DNA from: CAZZBK01 sp964652155
GTDB taxonomy: Bacteria; Planctomycetota; Planctomycetia; Pirellulales; PNKZ01
Length of the DNA: 15,419 bases
Assembly (NCBI GenBank): GCA_964652155.1
Contig: CAZZBK010000142.1
Coordinates: forward strand, 1-15,419
Direction: 5' to 3'
Shown here: piece by piece, positions 6,367-13,685 of the stretch
Layout: each line of letters starts with the position of its first letter
How positions within the stretch are numbered: the first letter of the stretch is position 1
Translations under genes and position numbers: made by a program
Notes under the pieces: model-generated
Told to the model about the DNA's origin: nothing
The model's database searches: none
What the model saw: only the letters and a program-made list of their open reading frames with translations

Positions 6367-6482
6367 AGTGCTGCAAGAATACGTTCTGCTATGGATGGGA
6401 TAAGAACGGTAGCCAAGCGGTCGATTTTCTCCGACAATGCTCGATGTCCAAAAACGAGTCCGCTCTCGGCAAGAATGTTCCC

Positions 6483-7244
6483 ATGACCGACGTGATTGAC
6501 ACGGATCGCTCGCTGCACCCCCTGGCCGACGTGAACGTGGCTCGGCTGCCTCGTCATGTGGCCATTATCATGGATGGCAACGGTCGCTGGGCGCAGCAGC
6601 GTGGCCTGCCGCGCATCGAGGGGCACCGCCGCGGCGTGGCCAGCGTGCGACGCACCACCGAAGAGTGTGCCCGCCTCGGCATCGAGCAACTCACGCTCTA
6701 CTGTCTGTCGAGCGAGAACTGGAAGCGGCCCGAGCATGAACTCGAGTTCCTCATGCATCTGCTCGAGCAGTACCTGATCGAAGAACGACAGACTCTCATC
6801 CGCGAGAATATCCGCTTGGAAGTGATCGGCCGGCGCGACGGCATACCGGCCAGCGTGCAAGCTGCGATGGATCGGACCATCGAACTGACGCGCCCCCACA
6901 CCGGACTGCGACTGTGCTTGGCCGTGAACTACGGCGCGCGGACTGAAATGGTCGACGCCGTACAACGCTTGGCACGCGAGGTCGCGGCGGGCAAGCTCCA
7001 GCCCGAAGAGATCGACGAGCAACGGCTGAGCGACGCCCTGTACACCGGCGGCATGAGCGATCCCGACTTGCTTGTCCGCACGGCCGGCGAGATGCGACTG
7101 AGCAACTTTCTGCTCTGGCAAATCAGCTACGCCGAACTCTGGGTGACCGAACTCTGCTGGCCCGAGTTCGACGAGCCCGCATTGCACCGCGCGCTAGGCG
7201 ATTTTGCGCAGCGCGATCGACGCTTTGGCGGACTCAACTCTTAA
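6483..7244 (+). CDS. uppS: Isoprenyl (undecaprenyl) diphosphate synthase, cis-prenyltransferase
   Basis: UppS extends farnesyl diphosphate with isopentenyl units to undecaprenyl diphosphate, the lipid carrier for cell wall and surface glycans. From ATG 6483 the protein has 253 residues, the family norm; ATG 6444 would add 13 and cannot be excluded, because neither start has a clear ribosome binding site. The catalytic Asp lies in IIMDGNGRWA (Asp31). Other motifs are GLPRIEGHRRG, LYCLSSENWKRP, LAVNYGARTEMVDA, and DPDLLVRTAGEMRLSNFLLWQISYAEL, given here as separate conserved blocks with the diphosphate-binding Arg and the Mg-binding Glu intact. RTAGE replaces the commoner RTSGE. The stop is 13 bases before cdsA, so the two are very likely co-transcribed, a widely conserved pair in envelope lipid synthesis. 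Confidence 0.95.
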   Translation: MTDVIDTDRSLHPLADVNVARLPRHVAIIMDGNGRWAQQRGLPRIEGHRRGVASVRRTTEECARLGIEQLTLYCLSSENWKRPEHELEFLMHLLEQYLIEERQTLIRENIRLEVIGRRDGIPASVQAAMDRTIELTRPHTGLRLCLAVNYGARTEMVDAVQRLAREVAAGKLQPEEIDEQRLSDALYTGGMSDPDLLVRTAGEMRLSNFLLWQISYAELWVTELCWPEFDEPALHRALGDFAQRDRRFGGLNS

Positions 7245-7257
7245 GGCGCGATGCGAC

Positions 7258-8127
7258 ATGCTGCGTTGGCGACTTCTACTGGGCACCCTCTCGATCGCCA
7301 TCGTCGCCGGTCTGCTATGGCTCGACGCGCGAGCCACCACGCCCGGCCTCTGGTTCTTGCCGCTGATCTTGTTGGTGGCCGTGGCCGGCACGCAAGAACT
7401 GCTCCAGTGGGTCGGCACACGAGGCATCGTGCCGCATGCGCCCACGGTGTACTGCGGTGTCGTGGCGATGGTGCTCTCGAATTGGTTCCATGTTGGGTGG
7501 GGGTTGGGTAGCCGGGGGCTCGCTTGGCCGACGGGCGTGTTGACCGCCGCCGTCTTGGCGCTCATCGTCGCCGAGATGATCCGCTTCAGCGAGCCGGGCC
7601 AAGTCACCGAACGGTTGGCCTGCGGGGTATTGGCTCTGGTCTATGTCGGCTTCTTCGCGTCGTTTTTATGTCAGCTGCGACTGTTGGGGCCGCAACTCGG
7701 CCTCGTGGCCCTCGCCTCGCTGCTGCTGGTCGTCAAGCTCGGCGACATCGGCGCGTACACCGTGGGTCGGCTCGTCGGGCGACACAAGCTTGTTCCGAAA
7801 CTGAGCCCCGGCAAGACCTGGGAGGGGCTCGTCGGCGGTCTCGCGGCGAGTTGCGGCGGAGCCTGGCTCGCCTTCAATGGGCTCTTCCCACTGCTGGTCG
7901 AAGATGCACGGCCGTTCCCCGCTTCCGATTGGCTCGCCTACGGCCTGATCGTCGGCCTTGCGGGAGTCATGGGCGATCTGGCCGAGTCGCTCCTGAAACG
8001 AGATTTTGGCCGCAAGGACTCGAGCACCTGGATGCCCGGCTTCGGGGGCGTGCTCGATATGGTCGACTCGCTCCTGTTCGCCGCCCCGGTCGCGTACTTC
8101 ATGTGCCCATTCATGTCCATCAGCTGA
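7258..8127 (+). CDS. cdsA: Phosphatidate cytidylyltransferase (CDP-diglyceride synthase)
   Basis: CdsA makes CDP-diacylglycerol from phosphatidate and CTP in the inner membrane. I chose ATG 7258 (289 residues), with AAGG at 7243-7246 upstream. A TTG at 7204 would overlap uppS by 41 bases and add 18 non-hydrophobic residues. Roughly eight hydrophobic segments span the first 240 residues. The active-site region is clear: KLGDIGAYTVGRLVG (160-174), KLSPGKTWEG (181-190) and GDLAESLLKRDFGRKD (239-254), then MPGFGGVLDMVDS (259-271). The family signature normally ends PGHGGxxDRxD. Here His is Phe262 and Arg is Met268, while both metal-binding Asp residues (267, 270) are kept. This looks like a lineage variant of a working enzyme rather than decay. 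Confidence 0.93.
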   Translation: MLRWRLLLGTLSIAIVAGLLWLDARATTPGLWFLPLILLVAVAGTQELLQWVGTRGIVPHAPTVYCGVVAMVLSNWFHVGWGLGSRGLAWPTGVLTAAVLALIVAEMIRFSEPGQVTERLACGVLALVYVGFFASFLCQLRLLGPQLGLVALASLLLVVKLGDIGAYTVGRLVGRHKLVPKLSPGKTWEGLVGGLAASCGGAWLAFNGLFPLLVEDARPFPASDWLAYGLIVGLAGVMGDLAESLLKRDFGRKDSSTWMPGFGGVLDMVDSLLFAAPVAYFMCPFMSIS

Positions 8128-8283
8128 TGGCCCCAGTCCGATCGATTTAAGTGCATAATACACATGGACTTGCGATGGATCGTCGACATTCGCTGGTCGA
8201 GACCTCCGTGCTTGAGGTAAGATAACGTAGCCGCTCATTATTAACTTCTGGGTTGTCCCGCTCGATGGCGGGCGATCTTGCGA
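8128..8283. promoter_or_regulatory. Leader and probable promoter region of phoH-pgpH
   Basis: The 156 bases after cdsA contain a CATAAT -10-like hexamer (8154-8159) without a good -35. A weak stem ACCTC...GAGGT lies near 8200-8220. A hairpin CCCGC (8257-8261) with GCGGG (8268-8272) ends 11 bases before the phoH ATG and could mask its ribosome binding site. A fresh promoter for phoH is plausible but not certain. Confidence 0.3.
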
Positions 8284-9228
8284 ATGTCTCTCGCCAACAT
8301 CTCGGTCGCCGACAGCGATGACTTGCTGTCGATATTTGGCCCGCGCGACCAATACCTTCGCAAGATCCGCGACGCGCTACCGGTACGCATTGCCGCCCGT
8401 GATGGCCAGATCGTGGTCGAAGGGGCCGACGAGTCGGTGGCCCAGGCCACGAGCGTCATCGAGCAGGTGCAAGACCTTGTGCGGCGACGCGGCGCGGTGA
8501 CGATCGACGACGTGACGCGCATTATCGACGCCGCGCTGGGCAAGCAACGCGCGCTCGACGCCCCGACAATCGACCTGCTGCACGCCGGGCGAAAAATCCA
8601 GCCCCGGACCAGCGGCCAAATCCGCTATGTGCAGGCGATCCTGGAACACGATCTGATCTTCTGCACCGGCCCTGCCGGCACGGGCAAGACCTACCTGGCT
8701 GTCGCGATGGCGGTCCAAGCCTTGCGGCAAGAACGGGTTCGCAAAATCGTCCTCGTTCGCCCCGCAGTCGAAGCCGGCGAAAGCCTCGGCTACCTGCCCG
8801 GCGATTTGCAAGCCAAGATCAACCCGTACCTGCGACCGTTGCTCGACGGCCTGCGCGAGATGATCGACTACGACCACATGAAGCGGCTCACCGAGCAGGA
8901 TGTGATCGAGGTCGCGCCGCTGGCCTATATGCGCGGCCGCACGTTGAACGAGGCGTTCATCATTCTCGACGAGGCGCAGAACACGACCGTCTCGCAGATG
9001 AAGATGTTCCTGACGCGCATGGGGCGCGGATCGAAGATTGTCGTCTCGGGCGATACGACTCAAGTCGACCTGCCGTCGCACGCCCAGAGCGGCCTGGTCG
9101 ACGCCATGCGCCGCCTGCAAGGCATCGAGGGGCTCGCGCACGTGTCGTTGGGCAAAGCCGACATCGTGCGGCATCGCTTGGTGCAAGACATCGTTCAAGC
9201 CTACGAGGAGGACGCGCGACGTCGCTAA
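8284..9228 (+). CDS. phoH: PhoH-like (YbeZ-type) ATPase
   Basis: This is a cytoplasmic P-loop ATPase; YbeZ/PhoH proteins are linked to RNA handling and in many bacteria work with the endoribonuclease YbeY. The protein has 314 residues from ATG 8284 (a TTG at 8278 would add two). The N-terminal 80 or so residues fit the KH-like domain of YbeZ. The ATPase domain shows Walker A GPAGTGKT (129-136), Walker B FIILDEAQ (225-232) and the helicase-like SGDTTQVDLP (255-264). VRPAVEAGESLGYLPGD is a strong PhoH signature. The stop is 22 bases before pgpH, and phoH-pgpH is a conserved pair in many bacteria. No ybeY follows here. Confidence 0.94.
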   Translation: MSLANISVADSDDLLSIFGPRDQYLRKIRDALPVRIAARDGQIVVEGADESVAQATSVIEQVQDLVRRRGAVTIDDVTRIIDAALGKQRALDAPTIDLLHAGRKIQPRTSGQIRYVQAILEHDLIFCTGPAGTGKTYLAVAMAVQALRQERVRKIVLVRPAVEAGESLGYLPGDLQAKINPYLRPLLDGLREMIDYDHMKRLTEQDVIEVAPLAYMRGRTLNEAFIILDEAQNTTVSQMKMFLTRMGRGSKIVVSGDTTQVDLPSHAQSGLVDAMRRLQGIEGLAHVSLGKADIVRHRLVQDIVQAYEEDARRR

Positions 9229-9250
9229 CGTCACGCGGCAATCGGCCACC

Positions 9251-11563
9251 ATGTCGAGCGTCCATCGTAAACGCAATCGCGGCAATCGGGTCACGCTCGA
9301 AATGGGCCCCGGCCGGTTCGAAGAGGCGCTCGCCGTCCTGCAACGACGCGATGTTGTCGTGCGGCTCGCGCTCGCCGTCGCCGCGCTCGTCCTGATCGCC
9401 GTGCTGTGCCGCGCCTGGGCCCCGTCACGCAGCTACCGATTGGGTTTTGTGCCGCCGCGCAACATCACCGCCGAAGTGGCCTTCAAGCAGCCCGACCCCG
9501 ACGCCCATAAACGGGCCGTCGAACGCGCTCGGCAACGCGAGCCCTACGTGTTCGAGAACGATCCCAAAGACTTGCAACTGCTCCAGGCGGCGGTGAAAAA
9601 CGCCGTCGGCGAATTGGTCCAGGCGCAGTCGTATGCCGAGGTAAACCTCGACCTCTGGAAGGCTTTCCAGGGCCCCCAGCTCGACTCGTCGCCCGTGAGT
9701 GACGTGACCGAACAGGAAAAAAACTTCGACGAGTTTCGCAAGGCGGTCGGCGATCAAACTTCGCTCGCCAGCTTCGAACTCGCGCTCGTCAAGGCATTCA
9801 CGCCCTTCGAGCGTTACGGGCTGCTGGACAAATTGCCCAGCGAGGCCGACGAGCCCATGCGCGAAATGATCGGCAATCAGAAAGAGATCGTCGTCTACCC
9901 GCTCCGCAAGCCCGAGGAGCGACATCAGGCCATTGTCGACGAGGTGCTCATCGGCCAAGGCGAGGCGGTGCACAAAGGCTTAAAAGAGAATTTGCCGCCG
10001 GTGCTCTCGACGCGCGTCTTCAATTGGATCAAGCCGCGGCTGCGGCCCACGCTGCGGCTCGACATGGAAGAGACCCAAAAGGCCCGCGACCGCGCCGCCG
10101 CGCTCGTGCCCATGCAGTTCGTGCATTACGAGGCGGGGAAGACCATCGCCCCAGCCGGTCGACCGCTCGACGAGTCGGCCTTGAAACTGCTCAAGCTGGA
10201 CCACGACGAACTCGTCGCCCAATGGCCTTGGGCCAGCCGCGTGCTACACGCCTCGGCCATGTTGTTCGCGATGGCCACGATCTTTGGCCTGTGCGGGCTG
10301 TACATCCGCATCCACAACCCGCCGCTGCTCGCCGAGGTGCGGCGGTTCGGCACGCTGCTCGCCGCCGTCATCGCCGTGGTCACGTTCTTGCCCTGGACCT
10401 CGTCCGACATCGGGCTTGCCGAGTTGGTGCCGCTGCTGCTGTTCGGAACCGCCTTCACGATCGGCTATCAACGCGATCTGGCGATGGTCTTGAGCGTCTC
10501 GCTCGCGGCCCTGGTCACGCTCGCCAGCGGCGAGTCGCTCAGCCACTTTCTGCTGCTCGTGGGGGTCGTGGCCGCCACGATCGTGCAGCTCGACAGCATC
10601 CGCACCCGCAGCAAGCTGATCCAGGTGGGGGCCATCTCGGCGGCGGTCGCCCTGATGGCAAGCGTCGTCATCGGCGTGCTCGACCAACAGCCGCTGCTCT
10701 GGCACTGGACCACCGACGTCACGGCCGAACCGGGTTGGGCCCTCTGGCGATTTGCCTTCCGCAACGCGCTCTGGACCCTGGCGGCCGGATTCCTGCTCAC
10801 CGGTTTATTGCCCATGATCGAACGCTGGTTCGGCGTGCTCACCGATCTGAGCCTGCTCGAATGGGGCGACGTCTCGCATCCGCTCCTGCAGCAACTCGTG
10901 CAGCGAGCGCCGGGCACCTACAACCACTCGATCAACGTCGCCTCGATCGCCGAAGCGGCCGCCGAGGCGGTCGGAGCCAATGGCCTGCTCGTGCGTGTCG
11001 GCGCGTACTTCCACGACATCGGCAAGATGCTCAAGCCCGACTATTATGTCGAGAACCAGTCGGCCGGCGCGAACCGGCACGACACCCTCGTGCCCGCCAT
11101 GAGCACGCTCATCATTATCGCCCACGTGAAAGACGGCGCCGACTTGGCGCGCCAGCATCACCTGCCCCAGGCCATCATTGATTTCATCGAACAGCACCAC
11201 GGCACGACGCTGGTCGAGTACTTCTTCCACCGCGCCAACGAACAGCTCGACGAGGACGTCACGAGCAGCGGCTTGCACGAGAGTTCGTATCGTTATCCCG
11301 GCCCCAAGCCGCAATCGATCGAGGCGGCGGTGCTCATGCTGGCCGACTCGGTCGAGAGCGCCAGCCGCGCCCTTGTCGAGCCCACCCCTTCGCGAATCGA
11401 CAACCTCGTCGAGGATATCTCCCTCAAAAAGCTGCTCGACGGCCAGTTCGACGAGTGCGGATTAACCCTCGAACAACTCCGCACGATCGAAGACAGCCTC
11501 AGCAAGTCACTCACCGCCGTCTATCACGGCCGGGTCAAGTACACGACCCAACAGACGGCCTAA
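9251..11563 (+). CDS. pgpH: 7TM-HD membrane phosphodiesterase, PgpH family (probable c-di-AMP hydrolase)
   Basis: The protein has 770 residues from ATG 9251; more upstream in-frame starts lie inside phoH and are out of keeping with the family. In order: a basic cytoplasmic N-tail, one membrane helix (about 36-54), a large extracytoplasmic 7TMR-HDED-type domain (60-325), seven predicted helices (about 330-525), and a cytoplasmic HD domain. The HD metal and catalytic residues are all present: His559 (TYNHS), His588-Asp589 (FHDIGK), His625 (IIAHVKDG), His649-His650 (EQHHG) and Asp699 (LADSVES). They follow the order reported for Listeria PgpH, which hydrolyses c-di-AMP to pApA. An active c-di-AMP phosphodiesterase is therefore likely, though no cyclase gene is in view. 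The ribosome binding site before 9251 is weak, and coupling to phoH is probable. It converges on rnpA. Confidence 0.92.
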   Translation: MSSVHRKRNRGNRVTLEMGPGRFEEALAVLQRRDVVVRLALAVAALVLIAVLCRAWAPSRSYRLGFVPPRNITAEVAFKQPDPDAHKRAVERARQREPYVFENDPKDLQLLQAAVKNAVGELVQAQSYAEVNLDLWKAFQGPQLDSSPVSDVTEQEKNFDEFRKAVGDQTSLASFELALVKAFTPFERYGLLDKLPSEADEPMREMIGNQKEIVVYPLRKPEERHQAIVDEVLIGQGEAVHKGLKENLPPVLSTRVFNWIKPRLRPTLRLDMEETQKARDRAAALVPMQFVHYEAGKTIAPAGRPLDESALKLLKLDHDELVAQWPWASRVLHASAMLFAMATIFGLCGLYIRIHNPPLLAEVRRFGTLLAAVIAVVTFLPWTSSDIGLAELVPLLLFGTAFTIGYQRDLAMVLSVSLAALVTLASGESLSHFLLLVGVVAATIVQLDSIRTRSKLIQVGAISAAVALMASVVIGVLDQQPLLWHWTTDVTAEPGWALWRFAFRNALWTLAAGFLLTGLLPMIERWFGVLTDLSLLEWGDVSHPLLQQLVQRAPGTYNHSINVASIAEAAAEAVGANGLLVRVGAYFHDIGKMLKPDYYVENQSAGANRHDTLVPAMSTLIIIAHVKDGADLARQHHLPQAIIDFIEQHHGTTLVEYFFHRANEQLDEDVTSSGLHESSYRYPGPKPQSIEAAVLMLADSVESASRALVEPTPSRIDNLVEDISLKKLLDGQFDECGLTLEQLRTIEDSLSKSLTAVYHGRVKYTTQQTA

Positions 11564-11603
11564 CGCCCGAGCGATGTCGTGGGTGCCCCTGACAAATGGG
11601 TGG

Positions 11604-11709
11604 CCCTGACAACTTGTTGTCAGGGTGGCGAAGCCACAAGAGGGCAACGAAGCTTTGTAAAGCAATGCCTCTTGTCACTTTTAGCGACCCCGACAACGAA
11701 CTGTCGGGG
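11604..11709. terminator. Three stacked hairpins between convergent pgpH and rnpA
   Basis: CCCTGACAAC (11604-11613) and GTTGTCAGGG (11616-11625) form a 10-bp stem. CCCCGACA (11688-11695) and TGTCGGGG (11702-11709) form an 8-bp stem with a 6-base loop. Between them, ACAAGAGGGCA near 11637 pairs with TGCCTCTTGT near 11668 around an inner GCTTT-GT-AAAGC stem. An extra partial copy of CCCTGACAA starts near 11587. No T-run follows. Bidirectional termination is plausible, and the arms could also be dispersed repeats. Confidence 0.5.
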
Positions 11710-11737
11710 CTACCTTAATTAACTTCACTAGGATCGA

Positions 11738-12130
11738 TTATTCACTGGGACTTTTTGGCGAGCGCCGACGACTGGCGCGCCGCGCGGCCTGTGCGGCCAA
11801 CGACACAAACGACTCGACGAGCGTGGCAAACAGCGGCAACGCGCCGCCACGCGGCAACACGACATAATCGTAGCCCGTGGGCAGCCGTGATCGGTTAAGC
11901 CGAAACACCTCGCGGACGCGCCGCTTCCAGACGTTCCGCGCCACCGCGTTGCCATAGCGGCGCCCCACGCTCAAACCCAACCGCGCGTGCTCCAAGCCGT
12001 TCGCATAGGCGTAAACGGTCAAGCACGAATCGAACGCCGAGCGTCCCTGGCGATAGGCGCGGCGAAAATCATCGCCGCGGCGAATGCGCAGCTCGGCCGA
12101 GAACGGATACTGCGGCACGTTGGCGCTCAT
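11738..12130 (-). CDS. rnpA: Ribonuclease P protein component
   Basis: RnpA is the basic protein partner of RNase P RNA, which removes 5' leaders from pre-tRNAs. The protein has 130 residues, usual for the family, and is rich in Arg. The core signature is VGRRYGNAVARNVWKRRVRE (55-74), with the RNxxKR motif at 65-70. An N-terminal RRGDDFRRAYRQGR and a TGYDYVVLPR strand (85-94) also match. The ATG at 12130 overlaps the upstream TGA as ATGA, so translation is probably coupled to the small membrane protein gene. A start further upstream, at 12202, would lie inside that gene and adds nothing family-like. The usual rpmH, yidD and yidC neighbours are absent. Confidence 0.93.
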   Translation of the reverse strand: MSANVPQYPFSAELRIRRGDDFRRAYRQGRSAFDSCLTVYAYANGLEHARLGLSVGRRYGNAVARNVWKRRVREVFRLNRSRLPTGYDYVVLPRGGALPLFATLVESFVSLAAQAARRASRRRSPKSPSE

Positions 12131-12441
12131 GGCGCACGATCGTCGGTGGAACGAGGCGGCACGCGCCGCAACCACGCGTCGCGCCAACGACGCGCCTGCC
12201 ACTGATTGGGACTCATCCGGCTCGGTTGCATGGGCTGACGCAGCCGCCGCTTCAATCGCCAGCTATAAAGGCGTATCAACGCAAGCACGCCGATGAACAT
12301 GACCAGAATCCCCAACACGATCAACCCGGCTCGGGCCCGGGCCAACTCGGGCCCCTGCGCCGCCAAAGGCTCGGCCAAGGCCGGTGTCGCCACAAGACAC
12401 AGCACCAGCGGCGTCAGTGTGTGCTGGACGGCGTGTTTCAC
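12127..12441 (-). CDS. Small membrane protein of unknown function
   Basis: The protein has 104 residues starting with GTG at 12441. A signal-peptide-like N-terminus ends near ATPALA-EP (residue 23). A membrane helix, about residues 38-58 (ARAGLIVLGILVMFIGVLAL), is followed by a very basic, Arg-rich and Trp-containing tail. This predicts an N-out, C-in single-pass protein after signal cleavage. It overlaps the dnaJ-like stop as GTGA and the rnpA start as ATGA, so it is sandwiched in a coupled operon. I do not recognise a family. It is not YidD (no cysteine-rich core) nor ribosomal protein L34. The exact overlaps on both sides support a real gene. Confidence 0.65.
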   Translation of the reverse strand: MKHAVQHTLTPLVLCLVATPALAEPLAAQGPELARARAGLIVLGILVMFIGVLALIRLYSWRLKRRLRQPMQPSRMSPNQWQARRWRDAWLRRVPPRSTDDRAP

Positions 12442-13394
12442 CAGTGCACCTTGTCGCGGGGTTGCGAGGGCTGCCGCTCATCCCATTGTCGAATCCACTC
12501 GACGTCGCCGCTCTCGATCTTCGGCGGCAACATGATCTGCGGCTCGACATATAAATCGCCGCTCGTTGCGTCGCGCTGCGCGACCCCGTGCCCCTTGATG
12601 CGCAACTTCGTCCCGCTCGACGTGTGCGGCGGAATGCGCAGCGTCACAATCCCCTTGGGCGTGGGCACCTCGACCTTGGCCCCCTCGACCGCCTCGCGCA
12701 GCGTAATGGGCAACCGCAGATACAAATGCTCGCCCCGCCGCGAGAAGTACGGATGCGATTGCACATGCACGGTGAGCAACAAGTCGCCGTTGGGGCCCCC
12801 CTCGGGCCCAGGCTGCCCCTGTCCACGCAGACGCATCTTCTTGCCGTCTTCAATGCCAGCCGGAATTTTGACCGTGATCCGCTCCTCGCGGTCGTTGCGC
12901 CGGATGCCCAGGTCCTGCTCCCCTCCCAGCACGGCAACATTCAGCGAGACCTCGATACTCGCCTCGAGGTCGGCTCCGCGCACGGGCTCGGCCGCGCGAC
13001 GACGCCGGCCGCCCCCCGGTGCGCCTCGTCGGCCGCCACCCATTTGTCCGAACAGGTCGGCGAACCCCTCGGGCATTCCCCCCGCGCCAAAGATTTGCGA
13101 GAAGTCGAAGCCCGCGCCCCCCGGCGCGCCACCAAACGGTCCCTGAGGCCGGGGCCCGCCGGGACCTGCCCCCTCGAACGCCGCGCTCCCGTACTGGTCA
13201 AACATCTGCCGCTTCTTGCTGTCGCTGAGCACGTCAAACGCGCTCTGCACCTCCTGAAACTTCTTCTTGGCGGTCTTGTCGTCCGGATTCATGTCCGGAT
13301 GGTACTTACGCGCCAGTTTGCGATACGCTTTCTGAATATCGTCGGCCGAGGCGTCGCGATTGACCCCCAGCGTCTTGTAGTAATCTTCAGCCAT
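12438..13394 (-). CDS. Type II DnaJ-family co-chaperone (CbpA-like)
   Basis: J-domain proteins stimulate DnaK ATPase and deliver clients. The protein has 318 residues. The J domain covers 1-70 with HPD at 32-34 and the helix QKAYRKLARK before it. A Gly/Phe-rich linker with several Gly-Gly and Pro-Gly runs spans about 73-130 and ends in a basic patch GGGRRRRAAEP. Two beta-rich C-terminal domains follow: EVSLNVAVLGGEQDL, KIPAGIEDGKKMRLRGQGQPG, PNGDLLLTVHV, and LPITLREAVEGAKVEVPTPKG. There are no CxxCxGxG zinc motifs, so it is a class B (CbpA-like) protein and not canonical DnaJ. It is the first gene of the overlapping operon leading to rnpA. No good ribosome binding site is seen close to ATG 13394. 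Confidence 0.92.
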   Translation of the reverse strand: MAEDYYKTLGVNRDASADDIQKAYRKLARKYHPDMNPDDKTAKKKFQEVQSAFDVLSDSKKRQMFDQYGSAAFEGAGPGGPRPQGPFGGAPGGAGFDFSQIFGAGGMPEGFADLFGQMGGGRRGAPGGGRRRRAAEPVRGADLEASIEVSLNVAVLGGEQDLGIRRNDREERITVKIPAGIEDGKKMRLRGQGQPGPEGGPNGDLLLTVHVQSHPYFSRRGEHLYLRLPITLREAVEGAKVEVPTPKGIVTLRIPPHTSSGTKLRIKGHGVAQRDATSGDLYVEPQIMLPPKIESGDVEWIRQWDERQPSQPRDKVHW

Positions 13395-13449
13395 AATGGG
13401 CGCAGCAGGCCTTTCAGGCCAGGAGAATCATGAAGTGTGAATCGATACC

Positions 13450-13479
13450 ATTTTACGCGCTGTGACCGTCAGCGAGCAA
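13450..13479 (-). promoter_or_regulatory. Candidate promoter of the dnaJ-like/rnpA operon
   Basis: On the minus strand TTGCTC (13479 to 13474) and TAAAAT (13455 to 13450) are spaced 18 bases, about 55 bases before the dnaJ-like ATG. The -10 matches 5 of 6 consensus positions. A small hairpin, GGCCT-TTC-AGGCC (13408-13420), lies in the predicted leader. Confidence 0.35.
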
Positions 13480-13490
13480 GAACGAGAAGA

Positions 13491-13603
13491 AAGGATGAGG
13501 GATGAAGTATGAGGGATGAAAACGGAGCGCGATCGCGTGAGCGTGCCTTCATTTCATCCCTCATCCCTCATCCCTCATCCCTCATCCCTCATCCCTCATC
13601 CCT
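13491..13603. repeat. CATCCCT heptamer array facing inverted copies
   Basis: Seven perfect tandem copies of CATCCCT run from 13555 to 13603 and decay into CCTCCCT-type units to about 13617. Upstream, 13491-13520 holds reverse-complement units (GGATGAGGGATGA and TATGAGGGATGAA). The two halves could pair over a spacer of about 30 bases. A single 13-base match, TTTCATCCCTCAT, recurs at 14584-14596 beyond the aroE-like gene. Confidence 0.85.
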
Positions 13604-13685
13604 CCCTCCACCTCCCTAGCCCCTTGGCTGCGAAACGAGTTAAGATACCTCCAGTCGTTTGCCGCCCATGTGGAGTTCGCCCGAT

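Noticed and set aside
9038..9250. Upstream extension of pgpH overlapping phoH
   Set aside because: It adds 71 residues of low-complexity sequence that is simply phoH read in another frame. ATG 9251 gives a family-like N-terminus.
8377..9294. 305-residue minus-strand open frame over phoH
   Set aside because: Antisense to intact Walker motifs; no domain of its own.
10024..11181. 385-residue plus-strand frame within pgpH
   Set aside because: It lies in another frame of a gene whose HD residues are all in place. Its Arg/His/Ala-rich composition is typical of a shifted frame.
12226..13146. 306-residue plus-strand frame over the dnaJ-like gene
   Set aside because: Antisense to a clear J-domain protein; Pro/Arg/Ser-rich shadow without domains.
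13555..13603. Possible CRISPR array
   Set aside because: The units are 7 bases in direct tandem with no spacers, so this is a microsatellite-like array.
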